From: Cryobacterium sp. GrIS_2_6
GTDB taxonomy: Bacteria; Actinomycetota; Actinomycetes; Actinomycetales; Microbacteriaceae
DNA: 64,000 nucleotides
Reading direction: 5' to 3'
Assembly (NCBI RefSeq): GCF_035984545.1
Contig: NZ_JAXCHP010000001.1
Span: forward strand, 1,054,001-1,118,000
Shown here: positions 28,038 to 39,764 of the stretch, piece by piece
How the letters are laid out: each line of letters starts with the position of its first letter
How positions within the stretch are numbered: position 1 is the stretch's first letter
Position numbers and translations under genes: made by a program
The notes under the pieces: model-generated
Database searches by the model: none
What the model saw: only the letters and a program-made list of their open reading frames with translations
Told to the model about the DNA's origin: nothing

Positions 28038-28156
28038 GTGATATCGTTCGGTGACGCCGCCGGTTAGGTTACCCTTGCTGGCCTTGCGCTGGTCCGTTCG
28101 TCAGGATTGGGGACTGCGGACGGATTCCCGTCAGTTTCCACAAAGGAGAGGGCATC

Positions 28157-30976
28157 GTGTCTGCGTTAAACAGTTTTGGAGCCAAGGACACCCTCCGCGT
28201 CGGAGCGACAGACTATGAGGTCTTTCGCCTGGACTCGGTGCAGGGTTACAAATTGCTGCCGTTCAGTCTCAAGGTGCTGCTGGAGAACCTCCTCCGCACC
28301 GAAGACGGCGCCAACATCACGGCCGATCACATCCGCGCCCTCGGCGCCTGGGTTCCCACGAGCGAACCGGACACCGAGATCCAGTTCACGCCCGCCCGCG
28401 TGATCATGCAGGACTTCACGGGCGTGCCCTGTATCGTCGACCTCGCAACGATGCGCGAGGCCGTCGCAGAGCTGGGCGGCGACCCGAACAAGATCAACCC
28501 GCTCGCCCCCGCCGAACTGGTCATCGACCACTCGGTCATCGCCGACCTCTTCGGTAGCGAGAACGCCCTCGAGCGCAACGTCGACATCGAATACGAGCGC
28601 AACGGCGAGCGCTACCAGTTCCTGCGCTGGGGCCAGACCGCTTTCGACGATTTCAAGGTCGTCCCGCCGGGAACCGGCATCGTGCACCAGGTCAACATCG
28701 AATACCTCGCTCGCGTCACGATGACCCGCGTCGTCAACGGCGTGCTGCAGGCCTACCCGGACACCTGCGTCGGCACCGACTCGCACACGACCATGGTCAA
28801 CGGCCTCGGCGTGCTCGGCTGGGGCGTCGGCGGCATCGAGGCAGAGGCGGCCATGCTCGGCCAGCCCGTCTCCATGCTCATCCCCAAGGTCGTCGGCTTC
28901 AAGCTCACCGGCTCCATCCCGACCGGCGTCACCGCGACTGATGTCGTCCTCACCATCACGCAGATGCTCCGCAAGCACGGCGTGGTCGGCAAATTCGTCG
29001 AATTCTACGGAGAGGGCGTCGCGGAGGTTCCCCTCGCCAACCGGGCGACCATCGGCAACATGAGCCCCGAGTTCGGCTCGACCGCCGCCATGTTCCCGAT
29101 CGACGATGTCACCCTCGGCTACCTGCGCCTCACCGGCCGCAGCGAGGAACAGGTCGCCCTCGTCGAGGCATACGCGAAGCTGCAGGGTCTCTGGCACGAC
29201 CCGGCCCGGGAGCCCGTCTTCAGCGAGTACCTCGAGATCGACCTCGGCACCGTCGTCCCCTCGATCGCCGGGCCCAAGCGCCCGCAGGACCGGGTCGAGC
29301 TCAGCCGCGCCAAGGACCAGTTCGAGACCGACCTGCAGAGCTACGCGACCCAGGACCTGTCCCGGGTCGATGCCGCCGTCGAAGCTACCTTCCCCGCCTC
29401 CGACCCGATCGGGTTCACCGCTCAGGACGAGAGAAGCGCCCACGCGATCTCGCACACCCACGTGAGCCACCCGCCCCGGACCATCTCCACCCCGGTCGCG
29501 ATCGACACCGCCGCGGGAGCGAGCTACACCCTCGACCACGGGGCCGTCGCCGTCGCCGCGATCACATCGTGCACGAACACATCCAACCCGAGCGTCATGC
29601 TCGCGGCCGGACTCCTCGCCCGCAACGCCGTCAGGAAGGGCCTCACGAGCAAGCCGTGGGTCAAGACGACCCTCGCGCCGGGCTCCAAGGTCGTCACGGA
29701 CTACTACGAGAAGGCCGGCCTCACCGGTGACCTCGAAGCCCTCGGCTTCTACACCGTCGGCTACGGCTGCACCGTGTGCATCGGCAATACCGGTCCGCTC
29801 ATCGACGAGGTGTCCGCCGCGATCAACGAGAACGACCTCGCCGTCACGGCCGTACTCTCGGGCAATCGCAACTTCGAGGGCAGGATCAGCCCGGACGTCA
29901 AGATGAACTACCTGGCGAGCCCGCCGCTCGTGATCGCATACGCCCTCGCCGGTTCGATGAACTTCGACTTCGAGACGGATGCGCTCGGTGACGACACCGA
30001 GGGCAACCCGGTGTTCCTCAGGGACATCTGGCCGGACTCCGCCGAGGTGCAGTCGACGATCGACAGTTCGATCGACACCGAGATGTTCACGAAGGAATAC
30101 GGCGCCGTCTTCGAGGGCGACGAGCGCTGGCGCTCCCTGCCGACGCCCGACAGCGAGGTCTTCGAGTGGGACAGCGAGTCCACTTACGTGCGGAAGCCCC
30201 CGTACTTCGACGGCATGACGCTGGAGACCACGCCGGTGAGCGACATCGTCGGCGCCCGGGTGCTCGCGAAGCTCGGCGACTCTGTCACGACCGACCACAT
30301 CAGCCCGGCCGGCAACATCAAGGCCGACAGCCCCGCCGGAGCGTACCTCGTCGAGCACGGGGTCGCCCGCGGCGACTTCAACTCCTACGGATCGCGCCGG
30401 GGCAACCACGAGGTCATGATCCGCGGCACCTTCGCTAATATTCGGCTGCGCAACCAGCTCCTCGACGACGTCGAGGGCGGCTACACCCGCGACTTCACCG
30501 TCGCGGGCGCGCCGCAGTCGTTCATCTACGACGCGAGCCAGAACTACCAGGCCGCGGGCATCCCGCTCGTGATCTTCGGCGGCAAGGAGTACGGCTCCGG
30601 TTCCTCCAGGGACTGGGCGGCCAAGGGAACCAGCCTCCTGGGCGTCAAGGCCGTCATCACCGAGAGCTTCGAGCGGATCCACCGCTCGAACCTGATCGGC
30701 ATGGGCGTCGTCCCGCTGCAGTTCCCGGCCGGCGAGAGCTGGGCGTCCCTGGGACTGGACGGCACCGAGATCGTCTCGATCGCGGGCCTGACGGAACTCA
30801 ACGCCGGCGTCACCCCGAAGACGGTGCACGTGACCGCGACCCCGAGCGAGAACTCGGCAGCGGGCAAGGCGACCGTCGAATTCGACGCCGTGGTCCGCAT
30901 CGACACGCCCGGTGAGGCCGACTACTACCGGAACGGCGGCATCCTGCAGTACGTTCTTCGTTCACTGGTCGCGTAA
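28157..30976 (+). CDS. acnA: Aconitate hydratase AcnA
   Basis: A 939-residue aconitase of the AcnA/IRP type. The three [4Fe-4S] ligands are C472 ([11 protein letters not shown]), C538 and C541 ([13 protein letters not shown]). The C-terminal swivel domain shows [15 protein letters not shown]. It interconverts citrate and isocitrate in the TCA cycle. The GTG start at 28157 is preceded by AAAGGAGAGG ending about six bases upstream. The following gene dxs is 111 bases away across a hairpin, so it probably has its own promoter. Confidence 0.96.
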   Translation: MSALNSFGAKDTLRVGATDYEVFRLDSVQGYKLLPFSLKVLLENLLRTEDGANITADHIRALGAWVPTSEPDTEIQFTPARVIMQDFTGVPCIVDLATMREAVAELGGDPNKINPLAPAELVIDHSVIADLFGSENALERNVDIEYERNGERYQFLRWGQTAFDDFKVVPPGTGIVHQVNIEYLARVTMTRVVNGVLQAYPDTCVGTDSHTTMVNGLGVLGWGVGGIEAEAAMLGQPVSMLIPKVVGFKLTGSIPTGVTATDVVLTITQMLRKHGVVGKFVEFYGEGVAEVPLANRATIGNMSPEFGSTAAMFPIDDVTLGYLRLTGRSEEQVALVEAYAKLQGLWHDPAREPVFSEYLEIDLGTVVPSIAGPKRPQDRVELSRAKDQFETDLQSYATQDLSRVDAAVEATFPASDPIGFTAQDERSAHAISHTHVSHPPRTISTPVAIDTAAGASYTLDHGAVAVAAITSCTNTSNPSVMLAAGLLARNAVRKGLTSKPWVKTTLAPGSKVVTDYYEKAGLTGDLEALGFYTVGYGCTVCIGNTGPLIDEVSAAINENDLAVTAVLSGNRNFEGRISPDVKMNYLASPPLVIAYALAGSMNFDFETDALGDDTEGNPVFLRDIWPDSAEVQSTIDSSIDTEMFTKEYGAVFEGDERWRSLPTPDSEVFEWDSESTYVRKPPYFDGMTLETTPVSDIVGARVLAKLGDSVTTDHISPAGNIKADSPAGAYLVEHGVARGDFNSYGSRRGNHEVMIRGTFANIRLRNQLLDDVEGGYTRDFTVAGAPQSFIYDASQNYQAAGIPLVIFGGKEYGSGSSRDWAAKGTSLLGVKAVITESFERIHRSNLIGMGVVPLQFPAGESWASLGLDGTEIVSIAGLTELNAGVTPKTVHVTATPSENSAAGKATVEFDAVVRIDTPGEADYYRNGGILQYVLRSLVA

Positions 30977-31005
30977 CCGGCACGATTACCGGGTAACCGT
31001 TCGGG

Positions 31006-31047
31006 ACCGGCGCGTAGACTCAACTCCTGTTGAAGCTACGCGCCGGT
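31006..31047 (+). terminator. Hairpin between acnA and dxs
   Basis: A perfect 12-bp stem ACCGGCGCGTAG/CTACGCGCCGGT encloses a loop that itself contains CAAC/GTTG. It is followed by TCCTTTCT, a weak U-tract. It is either the acnA terminator or a structured dxs leader, since it ends 40 bases before the dxs start. Confidence 0.6.
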
Positions 31048-31087
31048 TCCTTTCTGCCCGCGACGTCGTACTCGAAAGGTATTGCCG

Positions 31088-33043
31088 ATGAGCCTGCTGG
31101 AGACCATAACTGGTCCGCGTGACCTCGACCGCCTCTCGCTCGACGAACTGGTCCAGCTCGCGGCGGAAATCCGCGGCTTCCTGGTCAGCGAGGTCTCCAA
31201 GACCGGCGGGCACCTCGGGCCGAACCTCGGCGTGGTGGAGATGACCATCGCCATCCACCGCGTCTTCGAGTCGCCGCGGGACGCGATCGTCTTCGACACC
31301 GGGCACCAGTCCTATGTGCACAAGCTCCTGACGGGCCGCCAGGACTTCAGCGGCCTCCGCCAGCAGGATGGGCTTGCCGGGTACCCGCAGCGCTCGGAGT
31401 CCGTGCACGACATCGTCGAGAGCTCGCACGCCTCGAGCTCGCTGTCCTGGGCTGACGGCATCTCCCGCGCCTTCGAGATGACCGGGCAGAGCGACCGGCA
31501 CGTGATCGCCGTCGTCGGGGACGGTGCGCTCACCGGGGGGATGACCTGGGAAGCGCTCAACAACATCAGCGACGACAACACCCGGCGCCTGATCATCGTC
31601 GTGAACGACAACGGCCGCTCCTATGCGCCGACGATCGGCGGCATGGCCAGGTTCCTCAACACCGTGCGCACCCGCAGCAGCTACCACGCGGCCTACCTGA
31701 GCAGCCGCCGCGCCTTCGACAACATGGGCGCACCGGCCCGTGCGTTCTTCCGCGGTGTCCGCGGCGGGATGCACGGCTTCCTCGCCCGATTCTCCAACAA
31801 CGAGGCGCTGTACTCGAACCTCGACATCAAGTACATCGGCCCGGTCGACGGGCACGATATGGAGGCGATGCTCGAGGCGCTCCAGCAGGCCAAGAACTAC
31901 GGTGCGCCGGTGATTGTGCACACGATCACCCAGAAGGGTAAGGGCTACAACCCTGCCATGCAGGATACCGCAGACCAGTTCCACGCGGTCGGCCAGATCG
32001 ACCCGGAGACGGGGGAGTCGACCGAGACCCCCGGCGCGCCGTCCTGGACCTCTGTCTTCGCCGACGAACTCCTGAACCTCGCGACGGAGAACCCGCGGAT
32101 CGTCGGGATCACGGCGGCCATGCTGCGTCCGACCGGACTGCACCGGATGGCGGAACGGTTTCCGAACCGGGTCCACGACGTCGGCATCGCCGAACAGCAC
32201 GCCGTGACGAGCGCCGCCGGCCTCGCGTTCGGCGGGTTGCACCCCGTCGTCGCCCTGTACGCGACCTTCATCAACCGCGCCTTCGACCAGGTCCTGATGG
32301 ACGTCGCCCTGCACAAGGCCGGGGTGACCTTCGTCCTCGACCGGGCGGGCGTGACCGGCCCGGACGGGCCGAGCCACCACGGGATCTGGGACCTTGCCAT
32401 CCTGCAGGTCGTCCCTGGCATCCGTCTCGCTGCGCCGCGCGACTCGACCAGGCTCCGCGAGGAGCTCGGAGAGGCCATCGCCGTCGAGGACGGACCGACC
32501 GTGCTGCGTTTCCCGAAGGGCAGCACCGGGGTCGAGTTCGACGCCGTGGCCCGCCTCGACGACGGCGTCGACGTTCTGCTCGAATCGACCCAGAAAGACG
32601 TGCTCATCGTCACGGTCGGACCGATGGCGGCCATGGGCCTCGACGTCGCCAGGCGCCTGTCGGCTCAGGGGATCGGCGCGACCGTCATCGACCCGCGCTG
32701 GGTCGTCCCTGTGCCCCGGAGCCTGATCGGGCTCGCCGCGGAGCACCGTCTCGTCGTGAGCATCGAAGACGGGATCCGGGTCGGGGGAATCGGCACGCGC
32801 ATCCGCCAGGACCTGCGCGAGGCCGGCGTCGACACGGCCGTCACCGAACTCGGACTGCCCGACGAATTCCTCGCCCACGGCACCCGAGCCGAGATCCTTG
32901 AACGGGTCGGCCTCACGCCGCAGCACATCGCGCGCGACGTCGTGGCGATGGTGCTCGGCAGCAAGCTCCCGCACGCGCGGCCGCTCCCCGCCGATCGAAC
33001 GGACACGGGATCGATCACGATGCGCGGCGGACGCGCGGAGTGA
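31088..33043 (+). CDS. dxs: 1-deoxy-D-xylulose-5-phosphate synthase
   Basis: A 651-residue thiamine-diphosphate enzyme. It shows GHLGPNLGVVEMTIAIH near residue 40, DTGHQSYVHKLLTGR near 75, the ThDP/Mg motif GDGALTGGMTWEALNN near 145, and the catalytic Glu in DVGIAEQHAV near 370. It condenses pyruvate and glyceraldehyde 3-phosphate in the first step of the MEP isoprenoid pathway. ATG at 31088; the preceding in-frame TTG adds only two residues. The acnA-dxs neighbourhood is common in actinobacteria. Confidence 0.96.
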   Translation: MSLLETITGPRDLDRLSLDELVQLAAEIRGFLVSEVSKTGGHLGPNLGVVEMTIAIHRVFESPRDAIVFDTGHQSYVHKLLTGRQDFSGLRQQDGLAGYPQRSESVHDIVESSHASSSLSWADGISRAFEMTGQSDRHVIAVVGDGALTGGMTWEALNNISDDNTRRLIIVVNDNGRSYAPTIGGMARFLNTVRTRSSYHAAYLSSRRAFDNMGAPARAFFRGVRGGMHGFLARFSNNEALYSNLDIKYIGPVDGHDMEAMLEALQQAKNYGAPVIVHTITQKGKGYNPAMQDTADQFHAVGQIDPETGESTETPGAPSWTSVFADELLNLATENPRIVGITAAMLRPTGLHRMAERFPNRVHDVGIAEQHAVTSAAGLAFGGLHPVVALYATFINRAFDQVLMDVALHKAGVTFVLDRAGVTGPDGPSHHGIWDLAILQVVPGIRLAAPRDSTRLREELGEAIAVEDGPTVLRFPKGSTGVEFDAVARLDDGVDVLLESTQKDVLIVTVGPMAAMGLDVARRLSAQGIGATVIDPRWVVPVPRSLIGLAAEHRLVVSIEDGIRVGGIGTRIRQDLREAGVDTAVTELGLPDEFLAHGTRAEILERVGLTPQHIARDVVAMVLGSKLPHARPLPADRTDTGSITMRGGRAE

Positions 33044-33098
33044 CCAGGCGACCCTGGACCGGCTCGTCCGCACTGCGCATGCGCGACGGGGCATGCCG

Positions 33099-34016
33099 AT
33101 GACGGTCCTGATCGCGGGCTGCGGCGATCTCGGCACCGAGGTCGGGCTGCGGCTTGCGGCACTCGGACACCGCGTCGTCGGGCTGCGCAGGTCGTCGGGC
33201 GTTCTCCCCGTCGCGATCGAGGGCCAGGCCGTCGACCTCACTCGTGAGCGGCCCGTGGTCCCCGCCGATACAGACATCGTGATCGTCGCGATCGCCGCGG
33301 CCGGCCCGACGGCGGATGCCTACCGCACCGCCTACGTCGACGGCCTGCGGAACCTCCTCGACGCCCTCGATGCGGCGGGCGTCGAACCGAGCCGTTTCCT
33401 GCTCGTGTCCTCGACCGCCGTGTACGGCGTGGACGACGGGAGCTGGATCGACGAGGGATCTCCCGCTGTGCCTTCGTCCGAGACCGGTGCCGTGCTCCTC
33501 GAAGCCGAGGACCTGCTGCGCGGCCGCCTGCCCGGCGCCACCGTGCTGCGGCTAGCCGGGATCTACGGGCCCGGCCGGGAACGCCTGATCGGCCAGGTCC
33601 GTGCAGGGACGAGCTCTGCGGAGGGCCTGTCCAGCCACACCAACCGCATCCATAGGGACGACGCGGCCGCGGCCATCGTGCACCTCGTGACCGGCGCCGC
33701 GGAGCCCGCGTCGCTCTACCTCGGCGCGGACAGCCTTCCCGCGCGGCGCCGTGACGTCCTCGCCTTCCTCGCCGCAGAACTCGGCGTTCCCGATCCGGTC
33801 GGTGTCGCGAGCCGCCCGTCGACAGTGGTGGGGGAATCGGCCGACAGTCCCGCGAGTCCCGTCGGGCGGGCGGGCCGGGCGTCCCCCGGACCTCGCGGCG
33901 GCGACAAGCGCTGTCGCAACGCCCTGCTGCTCGCGAGCGGCTTCCGCTTCGCCTACCCGAGTTATCGGGAGGGGTACCGTTCCCTCCTCGCCGGCGTCGG
34001 CATCCGTCATCCCTGA
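33099..34016 (+). CDS. NAD-dependent epimerase/dehydratase family protein
   Basis: A 305-residue SDR-type protein. It opens MTVLIAGCGDLGTEVGLRL with a G-x-G-x-x-G dinucleotide fold, then SSTAVYG near residue 105, and RLAGIYGPGRE near 150. The pattern resembles the YeeZ-like atypical SDRs; the usual Tyr-xxx-Lys pair is not evident. The ATG at 33099 is preferred over 33093 because GGGG at 33088-33091 is better spaced. Near residue 245 there is an Arg/Gly/Pro/Ser-rich insert. Substrate unknown; 55 bases after dxs. Confidence 0.8.
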   Translation: MTVLIAGCGDLGTEVGLRLAALGHRVVGLRRSSGVLPVAIEGQAVDLTRERPVVPADTDIVIVAIAAAGPTADAYRTAYVDGLRNLLDALDAAGVEPSRFLLVSSTAVYGVDDGSWIDEGSPAVPSSETGAVLLEAEDLLRGRLPGATVLRLAGIYGPGRERLIGQVRAGTSSAEGLSSHTNRIHRDDAAAAIVHLVTGAAEPASLYLGADSLPARRRDVLAFLAAELGVPDPVGVASRPSTVVGESADSPASPVGRAGRASPGPRGGDKRCRNALLLASGFRFAYPSYREGYRSLLAGVGIRHP

Positions 34017-34130
34017 ACCGCCCTCGAGGTTTTAGGGTTGCAGCATGCCCACCCCGCCCAGCACGGTCTCGATCCCCGAGGTCGACGACGTGACCTCCCT
34101 CCATTCAGAATCGGAAAGGCTCTCCCCAGC

Positions 34131-35097
<967 letters not shown>

Positions 35098-35108
<11 letters not shown>

Positions 35109-37287
35109 CCAGGGGCGCCGCGGGCAGCGGGCGCTCGAGGGCGACGGGAACCTCCGAGGAGACTCCGCGGATCATCGGCGTGTGGAACGTGCCGCCGAAG
35201 ACGCGCTCGCTCGCGCCGACCCTGTCAAGGTACGGGGTGGCCCCGCCCATCTGGAACGGCCAGCCCGCCCCGAGGATCACGCACAAGTCGATGTCCTCCG
35301 CCGCGTGCACGACGTCGTCGTCAAGCATCCGTTTGATCTCGTCGGCGAGTCCGTCCTCAATGCGTCGCAGGATCTCCTCGCCCGTCATCGGCGTCGTGCC
35401 GCCGGCGACGATCTTCTTCGCGGTCTTGTCGAAGCCTGTGACCTTGCCCTTGGCATCGCGCTCGAGGATCTTGCCGTGCTCGGCGAGCCGGTGCAGGTTG
35501 TCGCTCTCGAAGAACCGGTCGGGGAATGCGGCATGGTGCGTGTCGAGGACGTGCGCTCCGACCTTGAGCCCGACGAGTTCGAGGAGCTCGAACGGCGTCA
35601 TCGGGAGTCCGAACGGTGCGATCGCGCCGTCGACCACCTCGAACGGGGTGCCGGTGTCGACAGCGTGCATGGCCTCGCCGAGGAGCTTCGCGAGGATGCG
35701 GTTGACCACGAAGCCGGGGGTGTCGCGCGTGATCACGGCGTTCTTCCTCAGCTTGCCTGCGATCACCATCGCGGTCGAGAGAGTCGTGTCGTTCGTCTGC
35801 GGGGTGTTCACGACCTCGATGAGCGGCATCACAGCGACCGGATTGAAGAAGTGGAAGCCGACCAGGCGCTCGGGGTGGGCGAGCTTCGCACCGATCTGCT
35901 CGACGGAGAGAGACGAGGTGTTCGTCGCGAGGATCGCCTCCGGCGACACGTACTTCTCGATCTCGGCGAAGACATCCTGCTTGACGCCGAGCTCTTCGAA
36001 CACGGCCTCGATCACCCAGTCGGCGTCGGAGAAGCTCGCCTTGTCCGTCGTGCCCGTCACGAGCGCCCTGAGTCGGTTGCCCTCGTCTGCGGTGATGCGG
36101 CCCTTGGACTGCAGGGTCGCGATCTCGCCGTGGATGTACGCGACGCCCTTGTCGACGCGGGCCTGGTCGAGGTCCGTGATGACGACGGGCACCTGCAGGC
36201 GGCGAACGAACAACAGCGCGAACTGGCTCGCCATCAAGCCGGCACCGATGACGCCGACCTTCGTGATCGGGCGGGCGAGCTTCTTGTCCGGCGCTCCGGC
36301 CGGGCGCTTGGCCCGCTTCTGCACGAGGTTGAACGCATAGATGCTGGCCTGGAGCTGGTCGCCGGCGATGAGCGCGGCGAGGGAATCGTCCTCGCGCTCG
36401 AAGCCCTCCTCGCGTGTGCCGCTCTTGGCGGCCTTGAGCAGGTCGAGTGCGATATACGGTGAGAGCGCGACAGTCCCGATCCGGCTTTCGAGCATCCGCC
36501 TGGCGATTCCGATCGCGGCGTCCCACTTCACGAGGCGCTCGATCTTGCCTGGCTTGTTCGGCCGGGTGACCGTCGTCGTGCCGGCGATGACGCCGTCTGC
36601 CCAGGCGATGGAATGCTCGAGGAATGCCGCGGACCCGAAGAGCACATCGGCGATGCCGAGCTCGACGGTGTCGGTGGCCTTGAGCACCCGGTTCTTGAGC
36701 GGGTTCGAGATGATCACGGTGAGGGCGTTCTCGATGCCGATCAGGTTCGGCAGCAGGTAGGAGCCTCCCCAGCCGGCAATCAAACCGAGGGACACTTCGG
36801 GGAGGGCGACGGCGGCGACGGATGCGTCGACCGTGCGGTAATCGGCGTTGAGGGCGATCTCAAGACCGCCCCCGAGTGCGAGCCCGTTGATGAAGACGAA
36901 CGAGGGCACACCGAGCGTGGAGAGCTTCCCGAGGGCGTGGTGGCCGAGCTGACCGAGCAGCTTGCCCGTCGCGAGCGAGGGAATCTCGCTGACCTTGCCG
37001 AGGTCGGCGCCTGCGGCGAGGATGAACGGCTTGCCCGTGACGGCGACGCCGTGGATCTCACCGCGTGCCGCCCGCTCGGCGAGACCGTCGAGGGTGGCCG
37101 CGAACTCGAGGAGGGTGACCGGACCCAGGGTATTCGGACGGGTGTGGTCCCTGCCGTTGTCCAGGGTGACCAGGGCGAGAGTGCGTGCCCCGGACAGGGG
37201 GACGTCACGCACGAAGGAATGCGTGACGACCTCGTCACCGGAGAGGGCGACGAGTTCGGAGAAATCGAGTGCGGAGTATTCGGTCAT
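35098..37287 (-). CDS. Fatty acid oxidation protein: enoyl-CoA hydratase / 3-hydroxyacyl-CoA dehydrogenase (FadB-like)
   Basis: A 729-residue trifunctional-type alpha subunit. Residues 1-300 are a crotonase domain ([19 protein letters not shown] and the [14 protein letters not shown] region). Residues 340-525 are the NAD-binding 3-hydroxyacyl-CoA dehydrogenase domain ([31 protein letters not shown]). The rest is the C-terminal dehydrogenase domain. It carries out hydration and dehydrogenation in beta-oxidation and works with the thiolase encoded three bases upstream in the same operon. ATG start at 37287. Confidence 0.93.
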
Positions 37288-37290
37288 CGC

Positions 37291-38490
37291 TTACTTTGCC
37301 TTCCGATTGAAGTGCGGGTTTTCCCAGATGACGGTGCCGCCCTGCCCGAGGCCGATGCACATGGCGGTCAGGCCGTAGCGGACCTCGGGGTGTTCGGCGA
37401 ACTGGTGCGCGAGCTGGTTCATCAGGCGCACGCCAGAGGAGGCGAGCGGGTGGCCGATCGCGATCGCACCGCCGTACTCGTTGACGCGGGGGTCATCGTC
37501 GTCGATGCCGAAGTGATCGAGGAAGGAGATGACCTGGACCGCGAAGGCCTCGTTGAGCTCGAAGAGTCCGATGTCGGTGATGCCGAGGCCGGCCTTGCGG
37601 AGAGCCTTCTCGGTGGACGGCACCGGGCCGAGACCCATGACCTCAGGCTCGACGCCCGCGAAGGCGAAGCTCACGAGCTTCATCTTGACGCCGAGGCCGA
37701 GCTCCTTGGCGGCGGCGCCGCTCGCGAGCAGGCAGGCGCTCGCGCCGTCGTTGAGCCCGGATGCGTTGCCTGCCGTGATCCGGCCGAAGGGCCGGAACGG
37801 GGTCTTCAGCGTGGCGAGGCCTTCGAGGGTAGTCTCGGGGCGCGGTGCCTCGTCGCGGGTCGCGAGCCCCCAGCCCTGTTCGCTGCGAATGGCGACGGAG
37901 ACCAGGTCCGGCTGGATCTTGCCTGCCGAGTACGCCGCTGCCACCTTCTGCTGGCTGCGCAGTGCGTACCGGTCCGACCGGTCCTTGGTGTACTCGGGAA
38001 AGCGGTCGTGGATGCGCTCTGCGGTCGAGCCCATGTTCAGGGCGTCCTCGCTGACGAGCCGCTCGGAGAGGAACCGCGGGTTCGGGTCGACGCCGGAGCC
38101 CATCGGGTGCCGCCCCATGTGCTCGACGCCGCCGGCGATGGCGAGGTCGTATGCCCCGAAGCCGATCGCAGCGCCGACCGTGGTCACGGCGGTCATCGCA
38201 CCGGCGCACATCCGGTCGATCGCGTATCCGGGCACCGATTTCGGCAGTCCGGCCAGCAGCGCCGCGGTGCGACCGAGGGTGAGCCCCTGGTCTCCCGACT
38301 GCGTCGTCGCGGCGATTGCCACCTCGTCGATACGTTCCCCCGGAACCTTCGGGTTCCGTTCCAGCAGGCCGATCATTGCCTTCACCACGAGATCATCCGC
38401 CCGGGTGTTCCAGTACATGCCCTTTTCGCCGGCGCGTCCGAACGGGGTACGAACCCCATCCACAAACACGACTTCTGCTCTTTCGGCCAC
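37291..38490 (-). CDS. Acetyl-CoA C-acyltransferase (thiolase, FadA-like)
   Basis: A 399-residue thiolase. The acyl-accepting Cys is in DRMCAGAMTAV near residue 91, the His in GGAIAIGHPLASSGVR near 350, and the second Cys in MCIGLGQGGTVIW near 380. It performs the last step of beta-oxidation, releasing acetyl-CoA. The GTG start at 38490 follows GGAGG by four bases. First gene of the fadA-fadB operon. Confidence 0.94.
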   Translation of the reverse strand: MAERAEVVFVDGVRTPFGRAGEKGMYWNTRADDLVVKAMIGLLERNPKVPGERIDEVAIAATTQSGDQGLTLGRTAALLAGLPKSVPGYAIDRMCAGAMTAVTTVGAAIGFGAYDLAIAGGVEHMGRHPMGSGVDPNPRFLSERLVSEDALNMGSTAERIHDRFPEYTKDRSDRYALRSQQKVAAAYSAGKIQPDLVSVAIRSEQGWGLATRDEAPRPETTLEGLATLKTPFRPFGRITAGNASGLNDGASACLLASGAAAKELGLGVKMKLVSFAFAGVEPEVMGLGPVPSTEKALRKAGLGITDIGLFELNEAFAVQVISFLDHFGIDDDDPRVNEYGGAIAIGHPLASSGVRLMNQLAHQFAEHPEVRYGLTAMCIGLGQGGTVIWENPHFNRKAK

Positions 38491-38567
38491 GGTGCCTCCA
38501 TCAATCAGATCAGGTGTCGGTTGATCCTAGGGTGGCACGATTGACGGGTCGAATCCTTGGACGGATC

Positions 38568-39764
38568 CTACGAATCGACCTCGACGGTTACGGCGATGTT
38601 TTGGTTGGCTTCGACAAAGGCAGCCGTGATCTGTTGTGCAGTGAGTTCAATTTGCCAGTCCCGGGCGCCGAGGGCGGCGAGAGCCTCGCTGATGGATTCC
38701 ACTTCGATCGGCTCCGGTGGCGTCCAGGCGATCCGGCGCACGAAGTCCGGCGTGACGAGGTTCTCGATTGGGATCGCGAAGGCCTCGGAGATCTGGCCGA
38801 GAGCCAGCCGCGCTGCCTTGTACCGCAGGTCGGCCTCTGGATTCCGGTCAGACCACGCCCGCGGCGGGGGGAGCGCGTCCCCGGTTCCGCGCAGGGAAGG
38901 AAGGTCCGTCGCGCGGATGCCGTCCTGGATCGCGGTCCACCACCTGTCGAGTTCGCTGCGGCTCGCGCGGCCGCTGAACTCGCGGAGGTCGGCGAGCGCC
39001 TGCCTGCTGGCCGGCAACACCCGTGCTGCGGCGACGAGCGACGCGTCGGGGACGAGGCGCCCCGGCGACACGTCGAGGTGCCTGGCGAGGTCGTCGCGCG
39101 CGAGCCAGAGGGACCTTGCGACGGCGAGGTTGCGCTGGGAACGAATCGAATGCACCCCGGACAGCCTGCGCCAGGGCTCTGCGCTGATCGGCTTGGGCTC
39201 GTGGTCGAGCGTCGCCTGGAATTCCTGGGCGGCGATCTGGGTCTTCTCGTCGGCGGCGAGCATCTCGACCATGCGGTCGCGCAGGTCGGGGAGGAGTTCG
39301 ACGTCGAGGGCGCCGTAGACGAGCCAGCTCTCCGGGAGCGGCCTGGTCGACCAGTTCGCCGCGGAATGCTCCTTGGCGAGATGGATGCCGAGGAGTTCCT
39401 CTACGACCGTGCCGAGGCCGACCCGCGGTAAGCCGAGAAGGCGTGCGGCCAGTTCGGTGTCGAAGATGATGTGCGGGTCGAGGCCGACCTCCCTGAGGCA
39501 CGCGAGGTCCTGACTGGCGGCGTGGAAGATCCATTCGTCTCCCGCGATCGCCGCGTTGAGCTCGGAGAAGTCCCCGATCGCCGGCGGATCGAACAGGAAG
39601 GTTCCCGCACCGCGCCGGTACATTTGGATCAGGTACGCGCGCTGCGAGTATGTGAAACCGGATGCCCGTTCGGCGTCGATGCCGATCGGTCCCGTTCCCT
39701 CGCTGAGGGCAGCTGTGGCCGCCAGATAGGCGTCCCGCGTATCGATCACGCGGTGATCAACCAC
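38568..39764 (-). CDS. rnd: Ribonuclease D-like 3'-5' exonuclease with HRDC domain
   Basis: A DEDDy exonuclease of about 398 residues. Exo I is GIDAERASGF (D-x-E), Exo II is IFHAASQDLACL, and Exo III is YGALDVELL with Tyr and Asp. HRDC-like repeats follow after residue 200. RNase D trims tRNA and other structured RNA 3' ends. The GTG at 39764 is chosen because the family starts close to VIDTRDAYLAA; an in-frame TTG at 39806 would add 14 residues and overlap DUF3000 by 50 bases. Neither start has a clear ribosome site. Confidence 0.9.
   Translation of the reverse strand: MVDHRVIDTRDAYLAATAALSEGTGPIGIDAERASGFTYSQRAYLIQMYRRGAGTFLFDPPAIGDFSELNAAIAGDEWIFHAASQDLACLREVGLDPHIIFDTELAARLLGLPRVGLGTVVEELLGIHLAKEHSAANWSTRPLPESWLVYGALDVELLPDLRDRMVEMLAADEKTQIAAQEFQATLDHEPKPISAEPWRRLSGVHSIRSQRNLAVARSLWLARDDLARHLDVSPGRLVPDASLVAAARVLPASRQALADLREFSGRASRSELDRWWTAIQDGIRATDLPSLRGTGDALPPPRAWSDRNPEADLRYKAARLALGQISEAFAIPIENLVTPDFVRRIAWTPPEPIEVESISEALAALGARDWQIELTAQQITAAFVEANQNIAVTVEVDS

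Noticed and set aside
28061..28079. A second DtxR/IdeR box (TTAGGTTACCCTTGC) before acnA
   Set aside because: Only the left half matches the consensus; the right half fails. TAGGTT is more simply a -10 element.
28166..30829. An 887-codon open frame antisense to acnA
   Set aside because: Low-complexity composition and full overlap with a well-conserved enzyme; no own ribosome site or motif.
30986..33277. A 763-codon frame antisense to dxs
   Set aside because: Same reason: composition of a shadow frame, while dxs has all catalytic motifs.
36613..38544. A long plus-strand frame across fadB and fadA
   Set aside because: Both thiolase and FadB-like proteins are unambiguous on the other strand; this frame has no domain.
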